From Prevotella sp. (GTDB taxonomy: Bacteria; Bacteroidota; Bacteroidia; Bacteroidales; Bacteroidaceae), in NCBI GenBank assembly GCA_022779305.1, contig JALFSW010000048.1:1-60569 (forward strand): a stretch of 60,569 nucleotides of DNA, written 5' to 3'. Under the pieces are notes generated by a model, which had not been told where the DNA came from, ran no database searches, and saw nothing but the letters and a program-made list of their open reading frames with translations. Positions 54,010 through 60,569 of this stretch are shown here, piece by piece (the first letter of the stretch is position 1; each line of letters begins with the position of its first letter). Position numbers and translations under genes: made by a program.

Positions 54010-56529
54010 ATGAAACAAAAGACTACTATTATGAAACATCGACTATTAAAAGCAGCGACATCAGCCGCTGCTTTTTGCCTCCTTTCGGGTCATGCTGTGG
54101 CTGCGACGAGTCAGAACGGACACGAACGGAATTTTCTCTATAATGCCAATGTCATGCGCGTTTGGCGTGTGGCTTTGCCTGTGACCAAGGGGGCATTTGA
54201 AACTGATTTCGGAAGTGACAAACAGAAGGTGCTTGCGTTTTGGAACAATATGGAGCAATATCTCAACGAGATATTTACGCCCACGGTGGGTTATGCCTTT
54301 AAGGTTATACAAGATGAAAAGCTCATGAATGTGGTGACAACGCCAAATGATTTCGATACGCAGACGGAAGACGCACTCAAATACCCTGAGAGCAGGGACA
54401 ATATGGAAAAGCTACTTTCTGGAACTGATTACGACGCAGGCTTGTGGATTGTCAAGGGTGCCTCGGGTATTTCCGGTTTAACCATTAAAAATGCTGCCTA
54501 TACAAAGAACGGACGTACGCAAAGCTACTGTTCCAACAATGAGATACATGTATGCCACGAACTTGGGCATCTGTTTGGAGCAAGCCACGTGCAGAGCAAC
54601 GTTGGAGCTTCTCTGGAGCCGTTGGACGGACAGAGTCTGATGAGCTATGGTATTCCGCATGATTTCCTTTCCCTCTACAGCGTAAATGAAATTAGAACGG
54701 CACTTAGCTCCTCAGACAGCAGCCCCTTTTATTATGACACGCCTGAGCGCACGACAATGATGCCCAAGGACTATGCTATGTCAGAGTTTCAGAAAATGAT
54801 AGCTAATGTTGTCTATGGCATTGCTACTCCAGGAGACGAGCACAGTCCACGTCTGTCAGATGAGGTTTGTAAGGAAACATACACCATTCCTGAAGGTGCA
54901 TGCTTCAAATGGACATTGAACGGTACTGACCCATTGGGCTATCCTCTGAAGTTCGCTTGTCAGCCCGTGAAGCAACCTGTTGTCAGCCGAGGACTGATGA
55001 CGCTCAGAGAGACCTCTGATGGTGTGGTGGATTACAAACCACTCTATCGAGCATACGACAACCAAGATAAGAAATTGTTCTATCTTGCGGATGGGGGAGA
55101 TCCAACCACCGTACAGGCAGGCGACTACATATTCTGGATGGCTGCCATACGTCAGCCCAAATACAGTCTGACATACGACAATCTGATAACTCATCCCTAC
55201 TATCCGGCAATTGATGGTTTTCAAACAAAACTGACCATAGTCTCTGGTACTCCTTTCAAGGCAAAGGTTGCCGATGAACCAACAGATCACACCTTTGAGC
55301 AAGGACAGAAGGTGACGGTGACATGGGGTGTTAATAACGATTATTTTAAGTCTGGTATGAAGGTACGACTACTTCTTTCAACAGACTTTGGTCAGACCTT
55401 TCCCTACGTGCTTCGCGAGGGTGTTGATGCCACATCGGGCAAATGCGAGGTGGTGCTGCCTGCTGTTTCCATCAACAAGGTGAGTTTCGGTGGTACAAAA
55501 CGCATGGTAAGAGGTGGTATAATCAAGGTGGAGGAAGAAGACGGAATTGCCTATACCCTGACGTGTCTCAATCCCGGTGATGCCACTGGTCATAGTGAGG
55601 AAGGTGGCTTCTTAGTGAAGGCGGCACCCGTGAAGTTTACAGGCTTGGATAATCCCTTTGTGAGCGTGGCTTCTAAGTCAGAATTGCCCGCCCAACCATC
55701 CGTAACTGCGATGGTAGGCAACCAAAGTGTTCCTGTCACATTTACACAGACCGACGAGCCTGAAGGTGTAATGCGCCAATGGGCTGCCTCATACAATGGT
55801 AAGACCTACTATGCCACACAACTCATTCACGTTGGCAAGGCTGAAACGCTGACATTGGACGAAAAGATGGATAACAGCGCATTGGTCAATAGTTGGAATA
55901 ACCGATTGGCTGATGTAACGGTGAAGCGTCAGTTCAAGACAGGGAAGTGGAACACGGTATGCCTGCCATTCTCAGTGTCTGCCGAAGAGGTGGCGCGCGT
56001 GTTCGGTACTGGTACTGAGATAGCAGACCTTGTTTCATCAAATGACAATGGCAACAGCCTCACGCTGTCGTTTGAAATGCGACAGGCAATGCAGGGTGGT
56101 CGCCCCTATCTGATAAAACCAAAGACCACAACTGACGTTGAAAACCCTACATTTTATGGTGTTAAAATAAGTAATGTCAACAACGATGTGACTTGTGGCA
56201 ACGTTACATTCAAGGGAAATGATAAGCCTTTCTATATGTCTGTATCACAGAATTCTATGCTCTTCCTCTCACAATCTTCACAGACATTGGCAAAACCTTC
56301 TGTAGAAGGACTATTTTCTGCGCTCAAAGCCTATTTTGTTGCTACGGGAGACAATGTTAATTCTAAACAGTTTGTTTTGGAGTTTCAAGGTGTTGCTACC
56401 AATATCGCTGTTCCCAATGTAGTACGCCAGTATTCCGGTAATGAAGCCTATTCGCTGGCAGGTCAGCGCGTATCCGACAACTACAAAGGTGTTGTGATTG
56501 TTAATGGAAAGAAAGTCTTACGTAAGTAA
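54010..56529 (+). CDS. Secreted zinc metalloprotease (metzincin, reprolysin-like)
   Basis: 839 residues from 54010 (an ATG at 54031 is a possible alternative). Signal peptide near MKHRLLKAATSAAAFCLLSGHAVA (within residues 8-31). The catalytic zinc site HELGHLFGASH (His183, Glu184, His187, His193) and the Met-turn SLMSYG (Met211) define a metzincin. From ~400 it has beta-rich regions, then from ~640 the WNTVCLPFSVSAEEVARVFG module, also seen in the protein at 4349, and a Prevotella C-terminal tail (YSLAGQRV, KGVVIVNGKKVLRK), probably an export or anchoring signal. A small peptide gene follows 13 bp later. Confidence 0.88.
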   Translation: MKQKTTIMKHRLLKAATSAAAFCLLSGHAVAATSQNGHERNFLYNANVMRVWRVALPVTKGAFETDFGSDKQKVLAFWNNMEQYLNEIFTPTVGYAFKVIQDEKLMNVVTTPNDFDTQTEDALKYPESRDNMEKLLSGTDYDAGLWIVKGASGISGLTIKNAAYTKNGRTQSYCSNNEIHVCHELGHLFGASHVQSNVGASLEPLDGQSLMSYGIPHDFLSLYSVNEIRTALSSSDSSPFYYDTPERTTMMPKDYAMSEFQKMIANVVYGIATPGDEHSPRLSDEVCKETYTIPEGACFKWTLNGTDPLGYPLKFACQPVKQPVVSRGLMTLRETSDGVVDYKPLYRAYDNQDKKLFYLADGGDPTTVQAGDYIFWMAAIRQPKYSLTYDNLITHPYYPAIDGFQTKLTIVSGTPFKAKVADEPTDHTFEQGQKVTVTWGVNNDYFKSGMKVRLLLSTDFGQTFPYVLREGVDATSGKCEVVLPAVSINKVSFGGTKRMVRGGIIKVEEEDGIAYTLTCLNPGDATGHSEEGGFLVKAAPVKFTGLDNPFVSVASKSELPAQPSVTAMVGNQSVPVTFTQTDEPEGVMRQWAASYNGKTYYATQLIHVGKAETLTLDEKMDNSALVNSWNNRLADVTVKRQFKTGKWNTVCLPFSVSAEEVARVFGTGTEIADLVSSNDNGNSLTLSFEMRQAMQGGRPYLIKPKTTTDVENPTFYGVKISNVNNDVTCGNVTFKGNDKPFYMSVSQNSMLFLSQSSQTLAKPSVEGLFSALKAYFVATGDNVNSKQFVLEFQGVATNIAVPNVVRQYSGNEAYSLAGQRVSDNYKGVVIVNGKKVLRK

Positions 56530-56542
56530 TAATGTGTGATTT

Positions 56543-56722
56543 ATGAAAGCGAAATATCAGTCACCTAAAGTCTTGATACTGCAAGTTGATGACGAACCAT
56601 TTCTTGCTGGAACGGGAGGACAAAGTATCAAGACTAATCTTGACGGATTGGGCGGAAGTGTAATTGAAGAAGATCCCAACAATGCTGGTGCCAAGTATGA
56701 AGATATGGATATTTGGGAATAA
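56543..56722 (+). CDS. Small acidic-tailed peptide (P2), in the metalloprotease operon
   Basis: 59 residues, MKAKYQSPKVLILQVDDEPF at the start and AGAKYEDMDIWE at the end, 13 bp after the metalloprotease stop and before a good terminator, so it is very likely cotranscribed. It shares a plan with the product at 34663-34869: K-Y-x-x-P near the start, a hydrophobic stretch ending L-A-G/A, a Gly/Asn/Thr-rich middle, and A-K-x-x-x-D with an acidic end. No signal peptide. Function unknown; an inhibitor, chaperone or secreted peptide linked to the protease are only guesses. Confidence 0.6.
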   Translation: MKAKYQSPKVLILQVDDEPFLAGTGGQSIKTNLDGLGGSVIEEDPNNAGAKYEDMDIWE

Positions 56723-56778
56723 AACAGCACAGAAACACATTCAACTTGATTAATGAAATACTGAAATAAAAAAGTAGT

Positions 56779-56812
56779 GCCTCTGTTGTTACTGCAACAA
56801 CGGAGGCGTTTT
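56779..56812 (+). terminator. Intrinsic terminator after P2
   Basis: GCCTCTGTTGTT (56779-56790) pairs with AACAACGGAGGC (56796-56807) with one G-U pair and a 5-nt loop, followed by GTTTTTG. Confidence 0.85.
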
Positions 56813-56824
56813 TGTTTAATTTCA

Positions 56825-56938
56825 TTTAGCCCAATCCGGTCATTAGAGAGCAAAGTGCAAGCTGTTGGGAAGTGGATGAGAAAATGAAAAGAAAACCCTA
56901 ACGGCCTAATGAGCGATTTAGATTTAGTTGTTTTCTTG
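56825..56938 (+). repeat. Short copy of the dispersed inverted-end repeat (R6)
   Basis: 114 bp. Ends TTTAGCCCAATCCGGTCATT and GCCTAATGAGCGATTTAGATTT, inside GTGCAAGCTGTTGGGAAGTG and an A/G-rich run. Immediately after the terminator of the metalloprotease operon. Confidence 0.7.
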
Positions 56939-56976
56939 CGCAGGTAAGTATTCTGAGAACGATTATTCGCTTTATG

Positions 56977-57169
56977 TAGTCGTCCCTTAAATAGTCCTCC
57001 CTTATAAACCTAATATTTCTCTGATTTATAGTATATTATACAATAAATTATTTGCTTATATCTACAATTTTTTGTACCTTTACATTATAAATCTTGCAGA
57101 TATAAACAAATAATTTACAGGATATTATATTGTAAATCAGAAACTTATTGGGTATTTAAGGAACGACTA
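56977..57169. mobile_element. 193-bp inverted-repeat element flanked by TA (MITE-like)
   Basis: The ends TAGTCGTCCCTTAAATA (56977-56993) and TATTTAAGGAACGACTA (57153-57169) are inverted repeats with one mismatch. Inner arms of about 49 nt (57018-57066 against 57096-57144) are also complementary with roughly ten differences. No coding sequence. A TA dinucleotide at each outer edge is compatible with insertion at TA. It could also be a very long hairpin RNA. Confidence 0.6.
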
Positions 57170-57258
57170 TGTATGCATTCAGACAACGATGAAATGGAAT
57201 AGGTTTTTATTGTATATATCACATTTTTTTATATGATAAATTAAAAAAAATCCTTTTT

Positions 57259-57290
57259 TTTGCTACTATAATTTTATTTTCTTATATTTG
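57259..57290 (+). promoter_or_regulatory. Promoter of the double-glycine peptide gene
   Basis: TTTG (57259-57262), 20 bp, TATATTTG (57283-57290). Close in sequence and setting to the cytolysin promoter at 35242-35272. Predicted start near 57297. Confidence 0.75.
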
Positions 57291-57296
57291 CACATA

Positions 57297-57591
57297 ATAA
57301 TCATAAGTAAGAAAACGCTCTATTTATGAAATGAGGCAAGTGTAATGGAGCTTAGTTTTTCTGTTTATCGAGGACTTACAATAGAGTTCTTTCGGTGTTG
57401 CGTTGAGGAAGGCATTAAAACAGGACTGGACAAATTTGCTCCTATATTTAGTTAGGGTAGAAATAAAATATCAGATTGGCACTGATACAACTTGGGTATC
57501 ACTTTTAGTGTGATAAAATGTTATAATGTACGTGATGCATAAACAGAGTAATCATAAGGTGAATCTCCTTAAGCCTTAGTACCAAAAGTCC
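57297..57591 (+). other. Long untranslated leader of the peptide mRNA
   Basis: About 295 nt between the predicted start and the first ATG of the peptide gene. No convincing reading frame or known riboswitch seen by eye. A conserved-looking stretch GGTGAATCTCCTTAAG lies near 57560. Confidence 0.4.
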
Positions 57592-57600
57592 ATGGTAAAG

Positions 57601-57885
57601 ATGGATAAGGCATGTTTAATCTTATTTAAATTTAAGAATTATGAAAAAATCAATTATTCTGCATTATCTGGAAATGCTGTTTTAAAACAAGCAGAACTTC
57701 TTACTTTAAAAGGTGGTTACATTCAAGAGTATGGATGTGAGTCTAATGTTTGCTCTACAGATCGCTCTGGAGCAAAGGACTTGTGCTCTGATGCCTATTG
57801 CAAAAGTGGCGTTGGTCCAAAAAATCCTGGTAAAGGTACAGGTACAGTCAAAAGGGATAAGTGCCTATTATTCACTAGCTTGTAA
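57601..57885 (+). CDS. Double-glycine-leader, cysteine-rich peptide precursor
   Basis: 94 residues from the ATG at 57601 (an ATG at 57592 adds three). The leader (KFKNYEKINYSALSGNAVLK, then QAELLTLKGG) ends in GG with Leu at -4, Glu at -8, Leu at -7 and Leu at -12, the classic double-glycine pattern cleaved by C39-type transporters. The 55-residue core begins YIQEYG and has five cysteines spaced C-x4-C-x10-C-x4-C-x20-C, then a Gly/Pro/Lys-rich part. This fits the Bacteroidales GG-leader natural-product/bacteriocin-type precursors. No transporter or modification enzyme is in the window. A stem-loop and a receptor-like barrel gene follow. Confidence 0.75.
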   Translation: MDKACLILFKFKNYEKINYSALSGNAVLKQAELLTLKGGYIQEYGCESNVCSTDRSGAKDLCSDAYCKSGVGPKNPGKGTGTVKRDKCLLFTSL

Positions 57886-57896
57886 TTTCACTTTCA

Positions 57897-57932
57897 ACTT
57901 GGAAGGAAGGCTAATACAGCTTCCTTTCAAGT
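57897..57932 (+). terminator. Stem-loop between the peptide and barrel genes
   Basis: ACTTGGAAGGAAG (57897-57909) pairs with CTTCCTTTCAAGT (57920-57932) with one G-U pair and a 10-nt loop. No T-run follows. It may cap the short peptide mRNA and allow limited read-through into the barrel gene 88 bp on. Confidence 0.6.
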
Positions 57933-58019
57933 TTACTTGAGTATGTAAAATGAATCAAGAATATATCTTAAATCATTATTGGTGCCTTCTTTCTCCTAAT
58001 TTCATAAATACAATAACAC

Positions 58020-60419
58020 ATGAATAAAATTTTATTTTCAATTATTGCGCTGTTTCTTTTGACAATGACATTATCAGCGCAAAACAATCAAGGAACTGTC
58101 TCTGGCGAAATTCGAGATGGTAAAGATGTAATAGTTGGGGCTTCTGTTTTTTTAATTCAAGATATGGAAACGCAAGAAATAGTCCAAACTACTATAAGTG
58201 AGAATAATGGTAAATTTTCGATAACAGCTCCTGTTGGAGAATATGCGTTATGTGTGAGCTTCTTAGGCTATGCGCCTCATATTCAAAAGATGCATATCAC
58301 TGCAGGAAAAATAGAGCTCGGTGTTATTTCTCTTCAAGAGACTTATGAAGAACTGCAGACAGTAGTTGTTCTCGGAAGAGCTGTGCGAGTGAAGACTCAG
58401 CCAGATGGATTTGTGGTGAACGTTAAGGAGCTGCGCGAGCAGGCGAATGATGCCTTAGATTTGTTAAAGCTTATTCCAAAGGTTCAAATCAAAGGGGATC
58501 AGCTTAGTGTGATCGGTAAAGAAAAGGTATTGGTCAAAATGGGAAATGTTTTACAACGTGTAGATGCTTCTGATATAGCCTCTGTCTTAAAAGGCTACGA
58601 TGCGGGACTGATTGATCGAGTGGAGGTTATTACCCTGCCGCCTCTTCGTTACGACCCAGACGGAAATACGGCAATGATAATACTGCATACCTCTTCTGTA
58701 TTCAGAGAGTATATGGGCGGAATGATTGGCACAGAAGAAATGTGGGGAGGCAAAAAAAACTTTCGCATTGGAGGGTATGGATCTCTACTTTACAACCATC
58801 GAGGGCTCTTTGCTTCGATTGCCCCTAGCATAAATTTTAATGGGTCTAAGTATTTAGAACAACAAGAATATCAGACGGAAAATCGTTTGTATAAAGTGCA
58901 TACACCCTCTTCAGGACACTATAATTATAAGGGGATTAGAGGAAATTTACAATACGAATATGGTGACAAAGATTTAGTCGGATTAGCTTTCTCTTGGAAC
59001 AAGAAAAAATATGATAATCAATTTGAAAGCAGAGAGATGGCTTCTTTCATAGGTGCTGCGGAACGCATTGTAGACAATCAAAATACTTATAAATCAAGAG
59101 AGCCTCGATTTACTGCAACGGCTTATTGGGAAACAGCTTTTGGGAAACGAGGGAATCAGGCTTGGGCAGAGTTTTCTTATTTTAACCTCGAAAATAATTC
59201 ACAAACAAATTATGTGGGGCAAGAATCATCCTCGCATAGCCCTTTCTTGGAATACACGGAAGATAATGACCTCAATACTTCTGGTCTGAATCTGAATAAC
59301 GAATATTCTTTTTATCTGGATAATGACCATAAATATTTGTTGGAAACTGGTGTAAAAAGTTCTTGGAGCTTTACGAAGAATTACAGGACGCATGACGAAA
59401 ATAAAAGTCAAGGCTCTGCAATTCATCAAAAAAACAATATAAAATGGGATGAGCTAATCGTTGCTCCCTACGTCAGTAGTACACTTAGATTTAGTGAGCG
59501 GTGGTGGATGCGTTTAGGACTAAGATACGTTGGAACCAAATCTTATTTACGACAAATAGGCAAAACATCAATAGATATTCCAGAAGTATCAATGTATAAC
59601 GATGCGTGGCTTCCGACGTTCCACGCAAGTTATTCGCCATCATCACACCATCAAGTGACATTAACATTTAATAGCGCTATAGAACGCCCTAAATTCAAAG
59701 ATCTTAATCCTTTTGTGTGGCAAATTAATGAGTATTCTTTTTATAAAGGAAATACAAATCTTCATCCACAAAAATACTATACAACTAGTCTTGGATATAC
59801 ATTCATGGATGCACTATCTATCCGAGGGCGGCTAAAAAGAGGTCTTGGGATTATTACTGCCCTTTCTACAATGCAGGGACAACAAGTATACACTCAAATG
59901 GAAAATGCTCAAAACAGTCTGTTTTTAGGGGTTGAGGCTGAATATTATTTTGATAAATTGAGTTGGATGAATGTTAGTTTAGATGGTTATTACGGACGGA
60001 ATAAATATACTTCTACCAATCCAAATCTCCTATCTGAGACCCAAGGCAATGAATGGGGAGTGAGTGGATATTTGGACTTTACTTTCAATGAAAACCGTAC
60101 ATGGAATGGATATATATCTGGAGAGTATACTGGTCGCAAGCATACAACTGTAGCAACAATAGAACCTCAATATGACTTTGGGGTAGGAATGAGTTATTTC
60201 TTACTAAACAGACGATTATCGATTTCTGTTGCAGGAATGAATCTTCTTTCATCCAGACACAAGGGGGTTAGTCATCGTCAGGGATATTCCATATCTTTCA
60301 ATAATCGATACAACTATCCCACTCTCTATTTTTCTGTTTCTTACAAGTTTTCTAACGCCAAAGATAAATCCGCGTCTCGTACTTCCAAAGCAACGCAAGA
60401 TATTGAGCGTAGATTCTGA
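58020..60419 (+). CDS. TonB-receptor-like outer-membrane barrel protein
   Basis: 799 residues. Signal peptide MNKILFSIIALFLLTMTLSA. A carboxypeptidase-regulatory-like (Ig-type) domain (~22-110, GTVSGEIRDGKDVIVGASVFL, SFLGYAPHIQKM), a plug-like segment (~115-230, NDALDLLKLIPKVQIKGDQLSVIGK, RVEVITLPPLRYDPDGNTAMI), then a large outer-membrane beta-barrel (OMP_b-brl_3 type) to a C-terminal Phe. A clear TonB box was not found. Such proteins take up or bind ligands at the surface. It stands next to the double-glycine peptide gene, so a role in binding, export or immunity for that peptide is possible but unproven. Confidence 0.85.
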   Translation: MNKILFSIIALFLLTMTLSAQNNQGTVSGEIRDGKDVIVGASVFLIQDMETQEIVQTTISENNGKFSITAPVGEYALCVSFLGYAPHIQKMHITAGKIELGVISLQETYEELQTVVVLGRAVRVKTQPDGFVVNVKELREQANDALDLLKLIPKVQIKGDQLSVIGKEKVLVKMGNVLQRVDASDIASVLKGYDAGLIDRVEVITLPPLRYDPDGNTAMIILHTSSVFREYMGGMIGTEEMWGGKKNFRIGGYGSLLYNHRGLFASIAPSINFNGSKYLEQQEYQTENRLYKVHTPSSGHYNYKGIRGNLQYEYGDKDLVGLAFSWNKKKYDNQFESREMASFIGAAERIVDNQNTYKSREPRFTATAYWETAFGKRGNQAWAEFSYFNLENNSQTNYVGQESSSHSPFLEYTEDNDLNTSGLNLNNEYSFYLDNDHKYLLETGVKSSWSFTKNYRTHDENKSQGSAIHQKNNIKWDELIVAPYVSSTLRFSERWWMRLGLRYVGTKSYLRQIGKTSIDIPEVSMYNDAWLPTFHASYSPSSHHQVTLTFNSAIERPKFKDLNPFVWQINEYSFYKGNTNLHPQKYYTTSLGYTFMDALSIRGRLKRGLGIITALSTMQGQQVYTQMENAQNSLFLGVEAEYYFDKLSWMNVSLDGYYGRNKYTSTNPNLLSETQGNEWGVSGYLDFTFNENRTWNGYISGEYTGRKHTTVATIEPQYDFGVGMSYFLLNRRLSISVAGMNLLSSRHKGVSHRQGYSISFNNRYNYPTLYFSVSYKFSNAKDKSASRTSKATQDIERRF

Positions 60420-60569
60420 TTGTTTTATATCCTAAAATCCGCAACTATCATCCAATACACGATTAAGGGTAGATTTATGAGTCGTTAGTAGCAGCTTTCA
60501 GTAAAAAGCAACAGCACAACATCAATATGTAGCCACCATCCCCTTACCCCACGATGCGACTTGAGGTAA
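60420..60569. other. Window end, no feature seen
   Basis: 150 bp after the barrel gene. No open frame, promoter consensus or clear terminator was recognised. Confidence 0.5.

Overview
The window looks like a chromosome segment from a low-GC Bacteroidota, most likely a Prevotella-type oral or gut member of the Bacteroidales. The reasons are: promoters of the TTTG-N19-21-TAnnTTTG kind, almost no Shine-Dalgarno sequences, the gene order rpsU-xerC-hpf-tRNAs-tuf-tRNA(Trp)-secE-nusG-rplKAJL-rpoBC, FadL and TonB-type barrels, C10 proteases, and Prevotella-style C-terminal modules on secreted proteins. Species is not resolved from sequence alone.

Layout. 1-1000 is insertion-sequence debris: the 3' end of an IS256-family element, a truncated IS5-family transposase ending in a perfect 24-bp palindrome, and a pair of operator-like repeats. 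1001-6031 holds a FadL-type porin, a methyltransferase-like protein, a cobalamin adenosyltransferase, a DUF2795 protein and a secreted protein. 6148-15377 is housekeeping: priA, a 7TM-HD phosphodiesterase, gltX, waaA, a zinc-ribbon membrane protein and trpS. 15538-30300 is the translation/transcription core, from rpsU to rpoC, with five tRNA genes. 30301-34660 is a type IV restriction locus (mcrB-mcrC) bracketed by IS remnants. 34663-40404 holds a small peptide gene, a predicted surface lipoprotein of the cholesterol-dependent cytolysin family, and a large C10 (streptopain/interpain-like) cysteine protease. 41066-49502 has small envelope-associated genes, mdh, an Xaa-Pro aminopeptidase and a tricorn-like protease. 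49885-53527 is a three-gene O-acylation operon (SGNH, MBOAT, GDSL). 54010-60419 holds a secreted metzincin with a small peptide gene in its operon, a double-glycine-leader cysteine-rich peptide gene, and an outer-membrane receptor-like barrel.

How the genes fit together. The first 30 kb is mostly conserved core. From 30 kb on, the window is richer in secreted and accessory functions: DNA defence (McrBC), a predicted pore-forming toxin next to an exported protease, envelope modification, peptide catabolism, and a candidate secreted-peptide/receptor pair. Long untranslated leaders (about 250-300 nt) precede both the cytolysin and the double-glycine peptide, each under a near-consensus promoter, and stem-loops separate each from the gene that follows.

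The intergenic DNA is structured. At least seven copies or fragments of one terminally inverted dispersed repeat (ends close to AACCCAAATCGGTCATTAG) occur in short (~105 bp) and long (~200 bp) forms. A second family of stem-loops recurs three times. A 151-bp internally deleted IS256-type element lies at 42.55 kb and a 193-bp inverted-repeat element flanked by TA lies at 56.98 kb. The strongest candidates for something little described are the cytolysin/C10 protease locus and the double-glycine peptide/receptor locus.
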